Source: an uncultured Sulfitobacter sp.
GTDB lineage: Bacteria; Pseudomonadota; Alphaproteobacteria; Rhodobacterales; Rhodobacteraceae
Length of the DNA: 64,000 nt
Direction: 5' to 3'
Assembly (NCBI GenBank): GCA_937138475.1
Contig: CAKZPD010000021.1
Coordinates: 1-64,000 of the forward strand
The translations under genes were made by a program, and so were the position numbers. The notes under the pieces were generated by a model. That model was not told where the DNA came from, ran no database searches, and worked only from the letters and a program-made list of their open reading frames with translations. Shown here piece after piece: positions 28,341 through 36,169 of this stretch; the first letter of the stretch is position 1, and each line of letters begins with the position of its first letter.

Positions 28341-28373
28341 GGCAGGCCTGCCCCGCGCGGGCCTGCCGTTTTT
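28341..28373 (+). terminator. Intra-operon attenuator after the binding-protein gene
   Basis: Stem GGCAGGCC/GGCCTGCC (28341-28348 and 28360-28367), an 11-base loop and GTTTTTG. Partial termination or 3' protection here would raise binding-protein mRNA over downstream genes. Confidence 0.7.
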
Positions 28374-28378
28374 GATCT

Positions 28379-29263
28379 ATGTTTGAATTTTGCGCCGCCC
28401 CTGACACGCTCGACAGTTTGCGCTGGACCGCCTGCTATCTAAGCAACGGCGTCCATATGTCGTTCTATGGCGCCTTTGTTAAGGTGCTATTGCTTCTGGC
28501 TGTGACCGCCCCTGTCGCATTGGGCTTTGGCTTTGTCGGCGCGATGGCCGCGCGGGCGCCGTTTGCCCCGCTGCGCTGGTTTGGAAAAAGCTATATTGCG
28601 CTGGTGCGCGGCGTGCCAGACATCGCATTTTTCCTGTTTTTCGTGATTGCTTTGGATCAGGCCATCGAATGGCTGCGCCACAAGGCGCTGTGTCCTGATT
28701 GGGATCAACCGATCCGACAGGGCAACGATTTCGTTGTGTGTCAGGCCGCCAAGATGCCGCTGGGAAATGCCGCGCAATGGGTCCACGAAAGCTATGGGTT
28801 TGCTTTGGCGGTTGTCACCTTTGCCATCGTGTTCGGGGCCTTTGCGGCCAACGTTTTGTTCGGTGCCATGCGGGCGGTGCCCCACGCCCAGCTTGAGACC
28901 GCGGCCGCCTATGGGATGAGCCGGCGGCAAACCTTTTGGCGGGTGCTGGTGCCACAAATGTGGGTCTTTGCCCTGCCGGGTCTGTCCAATCTTTGGATGG
29001 TTTTGATCAAAGCCACGCCGCTGCTGTTTCTCTTGGGGGTCGAAGACATCGTTTATTGGGCGCGCGAACTTGGCGGCACCAAGACGCCCCGCTTTACCGA
29101 TTACCCCCATGGCGATTGGCGGATGTGGTATTTCCTGGCGCTTTTGGTGTTCTATCTGGCCTTTACCAAGTTTTCAGAAAGCGTGCTGGACCGGATCATG
29201 GCGCGCTTGACCAAGGGTCAGGCGACCGCCGGCGGCGAAGCGCAAAGAAAGGCCGCCGCATGA
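28379..29263 (+). CDS. ABC importer permease 1
   Basis: A 294-residue inner-membrane permease of the HisQ/HisM kind. Hydrophobic segments are spread through the chain, and the EAA loop that docks on the ATPase is ETAAAYGMSRRQTFWRVLVP (about residues 179-198). A long hydrophilic insertion around residues 88-130 (between membrane segments) is larger than in standard HisQ. Its TGA overlaps the start of permease 2 (ATGA). The ATG at 28379 lies just after the hairpin. Confidence 0.9.
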   Translation: MFEFCAAPDTLDSLRWTACYLSNGVHMSFYGAFVKVLLLLAVTAPVALGFGFVGAMAARAPFAPLRWFGKSYIALVRGVPDIAFFLFFVIALDQAIEWLRHKALCPDWDQPIRQGNDFVVCQAAKMPLGNAAQWVHESYGFALAVVTFAIVFGAFAANVLFGAMRAVPHAQLETAAAYGMSRRQTFWRVLVPQMWVFALPGLSNLWMVLIKATPLLFLLGVEDIVYWARELGGTKTPRFTDYPHGDWRMWYFLALLVFYLAFTKFSESVLDRIMARLTKGQATAGGEAQRKAAA

Positions 29264-30066
29264 GCTGTATCGACACCATTCAAAGCTATGCCCTGCGGTC
29301 GATCGGCATTGGTGAACGTCTGCTGCCGCGCTCGGACTTTACCCTGTGCGAACAGGTGACGTTGATCGGATCAGGCATGATCTGGAATATTTACTTTGGC
29401 GTTATGGCCTTGCTGCTTGGCTTTGGCTTTGCCATCGCGCTGGCGGTCGGCAAGGCGTCATCGAACGCGATTGCACGCAAACCTGCCCAATGGTTCATTT
29501 TCATTTTCCGTGGGTCGCCGCTCTTTATCCAGTTCTTTTTTGGGTATTTTTTGTTCCTCAGCCTGAAATCAAGCTTTCCGTTTTTTGCCCCCTTCACCGC
29601 TGCGTGGCTGGGGGCGCTGATCGTGCTGTTTTGCAACACCGCTGCCTATTCCGCAGAAATATTCTATGGGGCACTGTTGTCGATCCCCAAGGGGGATATC
29701 GAGGCGGCCGATGCCTATGGGCTTAGTGGCTTCAGCCGGTTCCGGCGCATCACCCTGCCCACCATGCTGCGCCTTGCTTGGCCGGCTTATACTAACGAGG
29801 CGATCTTCTTGTTTCACGCCACGGCGCTGGTGTTCTTTTCGGGGTTTCCCGCCTGGCAGCAACGCGGTGACGCGCTCTATTACGCCAGCTATTTTGCCGA
29901 CAAAACCTTTAACCCCTTTGTGCCCTATCCAATCCTGGCCGGATATTTCATCCTGCTGACCCTTGTGGTGATCGGTGTCTTTGGCTTTGTGAACGGGCGG
30001 CTTAACCGGCATTTGCCACAAAACATGAAGAAAAAAATTCGGTTGCGTCTGAACCTGATCCGGTAG
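29260..30066 (+). CDS. ABC importer permease 2
   Basis: A 268-residue permease pairing with the previous one. The EAA loop is EAADAYGLSGFSRFRRITLP. Several hydrophobic segments are evident (IYFGVMALLLGFGFAIALAV, QFFFGYFLFLSL, ILAGYFILLTLVVIGVFGFV). The start at 29260 overlaps the stop of permease 1 by four bases. The C-terminal tail is basic (NMKKKIRLRLNLIR). Confidence 0.9.
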   Translation: MSCIDTIQSYALRSIGIGERLLPRSDFTLCEQVTLIGSGMIWNIYFGVMALLLGFGFAIALAVGKASSNAIARKPAQWFIFIFRGSPLFIQFFFGYFLFLSLKSSFPFFAPFTAAWLGALIVLFCNTAAYSAEIFYGALLSIPKGDIEAADAYGLSGFSRFRRITLPTMLRLAWPAYTNEAIFLFHATALVFFSGFPAWQQRGDALYYASYFADKTFNPFVPYPILAGYFILLTLVVIGVFGFVNGRLNRHLPQNMKKKIRLRLNLIR

Positions 30067-30119
30067 TATCCAAGATTTGATCAAATTATTGCGCGGTCCG
30101 AAATCGCGCGGTTACAACG

Positions 30120-30137
30120 CCGCAGCGCTGGCTGCGG
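30120..30137. other. Hairpin between permease 2 and the first ligase gene
   Basis: CCGCAGC-GCTG-GCTGCGG, a perfect 7-base stem in the 139-base gap between the transporter and enzyme halves of the cluster. There is no T-run after it, so it is more likely an RNA-stability or regulatory hairpin than a terminator. Confidence 0.45.
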
Positions 30138-30205
30138 ATCGGCACGGGCGCGCCTATCCGCCCATCCGTCCCCCGCCAGCCCTGCCCTTCGGCAACGGGG
30201 ACGAT

Positions 30206-31540
30206 ATGAAAAACTGGCTTCGCAAGCATCCTCAGGTCCGCACCATCCGGGTTGCGGCCTCGGATCTGAATGGGCAGGCACGGGGCAAGCGCATCCCCGC
30301 CCGCTTTGCTGACAAGATCGTCTCGCATGGGACACGCTTTCCGATGTCGGTGCTTAATCTTGATATCTGGGGCGAAGACATCGAAAACAGCCCATTGGTG
30401 TTTGATACCGGGGATCGCGACGGGGTGCTGATGCCCACCGAACGGGGGTTCATGCCTATGCCCTGGCTGGATGCCCCCACAGCGCTCTTGCCCATCTGGA
30501 TGTTTCACGAGGACGGGCGCCCCTATGACGGCGATCCTCGCCATGCGCTGCGCGCTGTTGTCGACCGTTACAAGGCGCGTGGCCTGACCCCCGTCTGCGC
30601 GGTTGAGCTTGAGTTCTTTTTGATCGACGATTCGGGCCGCAACCTTCAGGTGCCGGTCTCGCCGCGCTCGGGCAAACGGCGCAAGGCCGCCGAAACCCTT
30701 TCTATTCGTGCGCTTGATCAATTCGATGCCTTCTTTACCGATCTTTATGACGCTTGCGAAGAAATGGATATTCCGGCCGATACCGCGATTTCAGAATCGG
30801 GGCTGGGGCAATTCGAAATCAACCTTATGCATTGCGATGACGCATTGCGCGCGGCCGATGATGCGTGGCTGTTCAAGATGCTGGTCAAGGGGTTGGCGCG
30901 GCGCCATGGCTTTGCCGCCAGCTTTATGGCCAAGCCCTATGAAGATTATTCCGGTTCGGGGCTGCATATGCATTTTTCCGTTCTGGATGAAAGCGGGCAA
31001 AACATCTTTGACAATGGCGGCGACGCTGGCACCGATGCGCTGCGCCATGCGGTGGCCGGCTGCCTGAAGGCCATGCCGGGGTCGGCGCTTATCTTTGCCC
31101 CTCATGCGAACAGCTTTGACCGGATGGTGCCCGGCGCACATGCACCCACCGGGATCAGCTGGGCCTATGAGAACCGCACATCGGCCATTCGCATCCCCTC
31201 GGGCGCCAGCGCGGCGCGCCGGATCGAACACCGGGTTTCGGGCGGCGATGTAAATCCCTATCTGATGCTGGCGGCCGTGCTTGGCGCCGCCCTGAACGGG
31301 ATCGAAGACGGCAATGAGCCCCCTGCCCCGATCAAGGGCAACGCCTATGCCGCCAATTTGCCGCAGATCCCTTGTGATTGGCAAAGCGCCATCGACAGCT
31401 TTGAGGCCTGCCCGGAAATCGCCCGCATTTTTCAGCCCGAACTGATCCGGAATTTTGTGCTCACCAAGCGGCAAGAGCTGCATTATATGCAGGAATTGAC
31501 CCCGGCCGAGCAAGTAACCATCTATCTTGATACCGTCTAA
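30206..31540 (+). CDS. Glutamine-synthetase-like ligase 1 (PuuA-type)
   Basis: A 444-residue member of the GS fold, group of gamma-glutamyl-amine ligases. The N beta-grasp is diverged (RVAASDLNGQARGKRIPARF). The catalytic barrel keeps the metal/glutamate residues in CAVELEFFLIDD, ESGLGQFEINLMH and GLHMHFSVLDESGQ, and the ATP/phosphate region ENRTSAIRIPSGASAARRIE. Such enzymes join glutamate to a primary amine, as in putrescine, ethanolamine or isopropylamine use. Chain length and the lack of the adenylylation loop argue against a housekeeping GlnA. The start at 30206 has GGGGA upstream. Confidence 0.85.
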   Translation: MKNWLRKHPQVRTIRVAASDLNGQARGKRIPARFADKIVSHGTRFPMSVLNLDIWGEDIENSPLVFDTGDRDGVLMPTERGFMPMPWLDAPTALLPIWMFHEDGRPYDGDPRHALRAVVDRYKARGLTPVCAVELEFFLIDDSGRNLQVPVSPRSGKRRKAAETLSIRALDQFDAFFTDLYDACEEMDIPADTAISESGLGQFEINLMHCDDALRAADDAWLFKMLVKGLARRHGFAASFMAKPYEDYSGSGLHMHFSVLDESGQNIFDNGGDAGTDALRHAVAGCLKAMPGSALIFAPHANSFDRMVPGAHAPTGISWAYENRTSAIRIPSGASAARRIEHRVSGGDVNPYLMLAAVLGAALNGIEDGNEPPAPIKGNAYAANLPQIPCDWQSAIDSFEACPEIARIFQPELIRNFVLTKRQELHYMQELTPAEQVTIYLDTV

Positions 31541-31558
31541 TCACACACGGAGACCCCT

Positions 31559-32233
31559 ATGAAAATCGGCATTTTGGTAACCGGCCTGCCACCAGAAGAG
31601 CTGTCCGAGAATGGCGGTTATGACGCGTTCTTTGCCCGGCTTTTGGGTCCGCAGCGTTTTACCTTTCAGGCCTGGCACGTTGTGAACGGCGAATTCCCCA
31701 GCAGCATAGACGATGCAGACGGCTGGCTGATCACCGGATCCAAACATGGCGCCTATGAGGCCCACGATTGGATCCCCCCGCTTGAGGATTTCATTCGCAC
31801 CGCCCATCAGGCCCACCGCCCGATGATCGGCGTGTGTTTTGGCCATCAAATCATTGCCCAGGCTTTGGGTGGCAAGGTGGAAAAATTCGATGGCGGCTGG
31901 TCGATCGGCGCGACCGAATATGAAATAGAGGGGCGCCCCGTCACCCTGAACGCCTGGCACCAGGATCAGGTCACCGCCTTGCCACCCGGCGCAAGGGTGG
32001 TGGGATCAAGCGATTTTTGCAAGAATGCCGCTTTGCTTTATGGCGACCATATCTGGACAATCCAGCCCCACCCCGAGTTTGAATCGACCTATATTGATGG
32101 GCTGATCGATCAACGCAGCAAAGGCGTCGTGCCCCCGGACATTGTCGCCAAGGCGCGCGCCAAGCTGAACACCCCCATAGACAGCGCCATGATCGCCACC
32201 TTCATGGCGGAATTTTTCGAAAAGGACCGTTAA
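31559..32233 (+). CDS. Class I glutamine amidotransferase domain protein
   Basis: A 224-residue stand-alone glutaminase-fold protein. The triad is visible: nucleophile Cys93 in MIGVCFGHQIIAQALGGKV, and His171-Glu173 in IQPHPEFES. In this neighbourhood it may cleave the gamma-glutamyl bond of the pathway intermediate, the job PuuD does in putrescine use, although it looks closer to GMP-synthase-type glutaminases than to PuuD. It sits 18 bases after ligase 1 and one base before ligase 2. Confidence 0.85.
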   Translation: MKIGILVTGLPPEELSENGGYDAFFARLLGPQRFTFQAWHVVNGEFPSSIDDADGWLITGSKHGAYEAHDWIPPLEDFIRTAHQAHRPMIGVCFGHQIIAQALGGKVEKFDGGWSIGATEYEIEGRPVTLNAWHQDQVTALPPGARVVGSSDFCKNAALLYGDHIWTIQPHPEFESTYIDGLIDQRSKGVVPPDIVAKARAKLNTPIDSAMIATFMAEFFEKDR

Positions 32234-32234
32234 C

Positions 32235-33593
32235 ATGACGGATATCGTAAATCGGCTGCCGCAGGCGGCTCAGGATTATCTGGAAGGCCGCCGCCTGGAT
32301 GAGGTTGAATGCATCATCTCGGACTTGCCGGGTATTGCCCGCGGCAAGGCTGTGCCTGCGTCAAAATTTACCCGCCAGGATTATTTCCACCTGCCCGACA
32401 GCATCTTTTATCAAACCATCACCGGGGATTGGGGCGAGGCCGCAGGCGATGAGGGGTTCATCGAAAAGGATATGATCCTGCGCCCGGATCTAAGCACAGC
32501 AACCGCCGCGCCCTGGACAGGGGATTGGACCTTGCAGGTGATCCACGACGCCTTTGACCGCGAAGGCCACCCGGTGCCGTTTTCCCCGCGCAACGTGCTA
32601 AAGCGGGTCTGCCAGCTTTATCGCGATCAAGGCTGGGAGCCGGTAGTCGCCCCCGAGATGGAGTTTTTCCTGGTCGCACGCAACCTTGATCCTGCCCATG
32701 ACATCAAGCCGATGATGGGCCGTTCAGGCCGCCCGGCCGCCGCCCGTCAGGCCTATTCCATGACGGCGGTGGACGAATTTGGCCCGGTCATCGACGACAT
32801 CTATGATTTTGCCGAGGCACAAGGGTTTGAGATCGACGGGATCACCCAAGAAGGCGGCGCAGGTCAGCTTGAGATCAACCTACTGCATGGCGATCCGGTG
32901 CGTCTGGCCGATGAGGTGTTTTATTTCAAACGGCTGATCCGCGAGGCCGCCCTGCGCCATGATTGCTTTGCCACCTTTATGGCCAAACCGATCGAGGACG
33001 AACCCGGCAGCGCCATGCACATGCACCATTCAGTGCTGGACAAGGAAACCGGGCAGAACATCTTTTCCGGTCCCCAAGGCGAAGAAACCGACGCGTTTCA
33101 TTATTTTATCGCCGGGTTGCAAAATCATATGCCCGATGCGCTGGCGGTGATCGCCCCCTATGTGAACAGCTATCGGCGTTATGTCAAAGATCATGCCGCA
33201 CCGATCAATCTGGAATGGGGCCGTGACAATCGCACCACAGGCATCCGCATTCCCTTGTCCGGCACAGCGGCGCGGCGGGTCGAAAACCGTCTGGCGGGGA
33301 TGGATTGCAACCCCTATCTGGGCATCGCGGCCAGTCTGGCTTGTGGATATCTGGGGCTGATGGAGAAAAAGATGCCCAAGCCGGAATTTCGCGGCGATGC
33401 CTATGATGGCGACGGCGACATTCCGCAGGTGCTGGGTTCGGCCCTGGATTTATTCGAAGAGGCAACGGCCCTGCACGAGGTTCTGGGACCAGAGTTCGCC
33501 CGCGTCTATGCCATTGTGAAACGCGCCGAATACGAAGAGTTCTTGCAGGTGATCTCCCCTTGGGAGCGCGAGCACCTGTTGTTGAACGTCTGA
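32235..33593 (+). CDS. Glutamine-synthetase-like ligase 2 (PuuA-type)
   Basis: A 452-residue GS-fold ligase, clearly distinct from ligase 1. Its motifs are DEVECIISDLPGIARGKAVP, VAPEMEFFLVAR, EGGAGQLEINLLHGDP, SAMHMHHSVLDKETGQNIFS and RDNRTTGIRIPLSGTAARRV. It is close in style to gamma-glutamylputrescine synthetases. Two ligases in one operon imply either two amine substrates or a hetero-oligomer. It is followed five bases on by the FAD oxidase. Confidence 0.88.
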   Translation: MTDIVNRLPQAAQDYLEGRRLDEVECIISDLPGIARGKAVPASKFTRQDYFHLPDSIFYQTITGDWGEAAGDEGFIEKDMILRPDLSTATAAPWTGDWTLQVIHDAFDREGHPVPFSPRNVLKRVCQLYRDQGWEPVVAPEMEFFLVARNLDPAHDIKPMMGRSGRPAAARQAYSMTAVDEFGPVIDDIYDFAEAQGFEIDGITQEGGAGQLEINLLHGDPVRLADEVFYFKRLIREAALRHDCFATFMAKPIEDEPGSAMHMHHSVLDKETGQNIFSGPQGEETDAFHYFIAGLQNHMPDALAVIAPYVNSYRRYVKDHAAPINLEWGRDNRTTGIRIPLSGTAARRVENRLAGMDCNPYLGIAASLACGYLGLMEKKMPKPEFRGDAYDGDGDIPQVLGSALDLFEEATALHEVLGPEFARVYAIVKRAEYEEFLQVISPWEREHLLLNV

Positions 33594-33598
33594 CCGTC

Positions 33599-34903
33599 AT
33601 GGATTTGCTTTACGCCAATGATAAGGCGGGGGAATACCCCCCAAGCTGGTATGCGGCAACGACACCGCAATTGCCCCCGTTTGCGCCGCTGCGTGGTCAC
33701 CTGCGGGCCGATGTCTGTGTCATTGGCGCCGGCTATACCGGCCTGTCGGCGGCGCTGCACCTGGCGCAGGCAGGCCGCAAGGTCGTCCTGCTCGAGGCCC
33801 AGCGCGTTGGATTTGGCGCATCAGGGCGCAATGGCGGCCAATTGGGCAGCGGTCAACGGGTCGAACAAACCACGCTTGAAAGGCAACATGGCCATGCAGT
33901 CGCCGCGCGTCTGTGGGATTTGGGACAAGACGCGAAACAATTGGTCAAGGGGCTGATCAAGGAACACGATATTGATTGCCATTTGACACCAGGCGTGGCC
34001 TGGACCGGATCCAGCGCAGGCGATGTTGAACACCTGCACCGCTATGCCGGGCATCTGCACGAACGCTATGGCTATGCGGAAATGGATATCCTGGACGGCC
34101 CCGCCTGCCGCGCCATCTGCCCATCCCCGGATTATCAGGGCGGAATTCTGGATCGCGACGCGGCACATCTGCACCCGCTGGCGCTGGCACTGGGGCTGGC
34201 AAGGGCTGCGCAAAAGGCCGGAGTTCAAATCTTTGAACAATCGCATGTCACCAAAATCGACAAGGGGGCACCGGCAAGCGTCACCACCGCGCAGGGCCAG
34301 GTCACAGCCGATCATGTCATTTTGGCCTGCAATGGCTATTTGTCAGGGCTGGATCGCCGGGTCGCGGCCAAAGTCATGCCGATCAACAACTTCATTGTTG
34401 CCACAGAACCGCTTGGCGCGCGGATGAACGACGTGCTGCCAAAGGATGTGGCCATCGCCGACAGCCGCTTTGTGGTGAATTACTTCCGGCGCAGCCATGA
34501 TGGCCGGCTGTTGTTCGGCGGCGGCGAAAGCTATGGCTATCGGTTTCCCGCAGATATCGCCGCGACGGTGCGCAAACCCATGTCGGTGGTGTTTCCACAG
34601 CTTGAGGATGTCAAGATTGACTATGCCTGGGGCGGGACGCTGGGCATCACGATGAAGCGTTTCCCCTATCTGGCACGGCTGGCGCCGAATATGCTGTCGG
34701 CGTCAGGATATTCCGGGCACGGTGTCGGCACCGCAACCCATGCGGGGCAACTGATGGCCCGCGCTGTGCAAGGCGACGGTGACGGCTTTGATGTCATGAG
34801 CCAAATCCCAAGCCCCAGCTTTCCGGGCGGCGGCGCGCTGCGCACGCCGCTGTTGGTTTTGGCGATGACATGGTATGCCATGCGCGACCGGCTTGGGGTC
34901 TAG
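33599..34903 (+). CDS. FAD-dependent amine oxidase (PuuB-like)
   Basis: A 434-residue DAO-family flavoprotein. The FAD-binding motif is VCVIGAGYTGLSAALHLAQA then RKVVLLE, with GFGASGRNGGQLGSGQRVEQ as in gamma-glutamylputrescine oxidases. The C-terminal part has GYSGHGVGTATHAGQLMA, the second FAD contact. It should oxidise the gamma-glutamyl-amine from the ligases to an aldehyde. The start at 33599 is used. It is the last gene of the cluster and is convergent with phaR. No aldehyde dehydrogenase is in the cluster, so that step must be encoded elsewhere. Confidence 0.9.
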   Translation: MDLLYANDKAGEYPPSWYAATTPQLPPFAPLRGHLRADVCVIGAGYTGLSAALHLAQAGRKVVLLEAQRVGFGASGRNGGQLGSGQRVEQTTLERQHGHAVAARLWDLGQDAKQLVKGLIKEHDIDCHLTPGVAWTGSSAGDVEHLHRYAGHLHERYGYAEMDILDGPACRAICPSPDYQGGILDRDAAHLHPLALALGLARAAQKAGVQIFEQSHVTKIDKGAPASVTTAQGQVTADHVILACNGYLSGLDRRVAAKVMPINNFIVATEPLGARMNDVLPKDVAIADSRFVVNYFRRSHDGRLLFGGGESYGYRFPADIAATVRKPMSVVFPQLEDVKIDYAWGGTLGITMKRFPYLARLAPNMLSASGYSGHGVGTATHAGQLMARAVQGDGDGFDVMSQIPSPSFPGGGALRTPLLVLAMTWYAMRDRLGV

Positions 34904-34905
34904 GG

Positions 34906-35457
34906 TTATTTGAGCTTGGACAGCTTGTCTTGAAGCTCGGCCAATTGTTTCTTGATCGCGTCCAGATCTTCGCCCGATGCGTTTGACGCAGGCTTGTCAG
35001 CCCCGCCCCACCCCGCAATTCCGGCCCCGCCGGTCATCGCTTTCATGAACGCCTCTTGCTGGGCTTGCATCATTTCAAAGCCAGGCATCTTGGCCAGGGG
35101 GTTCATCGCCGTCATCTGTTCCATCATCTGCGATTGCCCGCTGCGCAGCATCTCAAAGGACGCTTGCAAGAACTGCGGCACAACGCTTTCGCCCGGCGTC
35201 ATATAGCTGCGCACCAGATCATTCAGAACATCCACCGGCAGGACGCTTTCGCCGCGGCTTTCGTGTTCCGCAATGATTTGCAGCAGATATTGACGGGTCA
35301 GATCATCGCCCGATTTCAGATCAACAATCTGCACCTCGCGGCCCGCGCGGATAAAACCGGCGATGTCCTCAAGGGTGACGTAATCGCTGGTTTCGGTGTT
35401 ATACAGCCGGCGGCTGGCATAGCGCTTGATCAGCAACGGTTTTTCAGTATCGGCCAC
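34906..35457 (-). CDS. phaR: PHA synthesis repressor PhaR
   Basis: A 183-residue repressor that senses polyhydroxyalkanoate granules and controls phasin genes. The DNA-binding PHB/PHA accumulation regulator domain is LLIKRYASRRLYNTETSDYV, then EDIAGFIRAGREVQIVD, and a second domain holds TRQYLLQIIAEHE and SYMTPGESVVPQFLQAS. The C-terminal part is Met/Gln-rich and ends in a coiled-coil-like helix (DAIKKQLAELQDKLSKLK). The start is GTG at 35457 with GGGGAGAG before it. A PhaR box lies 28 bases upstream, so it probably represses itself. Confidence 0.95.
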   Translation of the reverse strand: MADTEKPLLIKRYASRRLYNTETSDYVTLEDIAGFIRAGREVQIVDLKSGDDLTRQYLLQIIAEHESRGESVLPVDVLNDLVRSYMTPGESVVPQFLQASFEMLRSGQSQMMEQMTAMNPLAKMPGFEMMQAQQEAFMKAMTGGAGIAGWGGADKPASNASGEDLDAIKKQLAELQDKLSKLK

Positions 35458-35484
35458 GGGTTTTCTCTCCCCCCATCATCCATG

Positions 35485-35495
35485 CTGCATTGCAG
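35485..35495. promoter_or_regulatory. PhaR box before phaR
   Basis: CTGC-ATT-GCAG, matching the CTGC-N3-GCAG site reported for PhaR of Rhodobacter/Paracoccus. It lies between the phaP terminator and the phaR start. Confidence 0.75.
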
Positions 35496-35512
35496 CCTAT
35501 GCTAGCGCAGCA

Positions 35513-35546
35513 CAAAAAGAAAGGGCAGGCTTTTCAGCCCACCCTT
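35513..35546 (-). terminator. Terminator of the phasin gene
   Basis: Read on the minus strand: AAGGGTGGGCT-GAAA-AGCCTGCCCTT, an 11-base stem with two internal wobble pairs, then TCTTTTTG. It separates phaP from phaR. Confidence 0.85.
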
Positions 35547-35583
35547 CCACATTGTGACCGTCCGAGGGAGGAACAGCGGTCAA

Positions 35584-36027
35584 TTACTTTGCTGCGGCTT
35601 TCTTGACAGCAGCGGTCGCATCGGTGGTGGCCTTCTTGACCGCAGCCGACGCATCTTCGCTCAGGTTTTTGCCGGCAGCCATCAGCAGCTCAACAGTGTC
35701 CATCTGCGCTTTTTTGGCGACTTCTGCAAAGGCGGCCATATGCTCGGCGGCAACTTCAGCCGAAGCCGACGCAAAATCGGTCATCGCCTTGGCGTAATCT
35801 GCTGGCTCAGTCTTGGCTTTTGAAATCGCGCCAAGCTTGGTCAATGTGTCCTGCGCCCATTTGTTGGAAATCGCAGTCGATTTCTCGGCGGCGTTCAGGG
35901 CAACGGTGCTCAGCTTTTCGTTCAACGACGCGCTGTTTTTGAACGCATCTTCCAATGCGGCTGTGTCTACGGGGAATGCGCCCATTACGTCTTTGAAAAT
36001 CGCTGTCATGTCAGGTGTCTTAGTCAT
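35584..36027 (-). CDS. phaP: Phasin, PHA-granule coat protein
   Basis: A 147-residue Ala/Lys-rich helical protein of the phasin family that coats polyhydroxyalkanoate granules. The middle has SLNEKLSTVALNAAEKSTAI and AMTDFASASAEVAAEHMAAF, and the tail is a phasin-like run of Ala/Val/Lys (AAVKKATTDATAAVKKAAAK). The start at 36027 has AAAGGAA upstream. Two PhaR boxes lie 70-105 bases upstream. It is transcribed away from phaC, which ends 143 bases farther on. Confidence 0.93.
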   Translation of the reverse strand: MTKTPDMTAIFKDVMGAFPVDTAALEDAFKNSASLNEKLSTVALNAAEKSTAISNKWAQDTLTKLGAISKAKTEPADYAKAMTDFASASAEVAAEHMAAFAEVAKKAQMDTVELLMAAGKNLSEDASAAVKKATTDATAAVKKAAAK

Positions 36028-36095
36028 GTCAAATTCCTTTGTTCAGCGCACCGGGCCCATCCCGGTCGTTCTGCGCTTGCAAAAGATATACATGC

Positions 36096-36106
36096 TGCAC
36101 CGCAGC
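36096..36106. promoter_or_regulatory. PhaR box 1 before phaP
   Basis: CTGC-ACC-GCAG, the proximal site upstream of the phasin gene. It is separated from the next box by 15 bases. Confidence 0.8.
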
Positions 36107-36121
36107 AAATCAAGTATTTTT

Positions 36122-36132
36122 CTGCGGTGCAG
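36122..36132. promoter_or_regulatory. PhaR box 2 before phaP
   Basis: CTGC-GGT-GCAG, centred 26 bases from box 1. The two boxes lie on one face of the helix within about 2.5 turns, fitting cooperative binding of PhaR. Confidence 0.8.
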
Positions 36133-36169
36133 CAAAAAATGCCAACCATTGGCAAAATGATGCGTCAGA

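Noticed and set aside
30076..30086. FNR-like TTTGATCAAAT in the gap before ligase 1
   Set aside because: An FNR box needs TTGAT-N4-ATCAA; the four-base spacer is missing.
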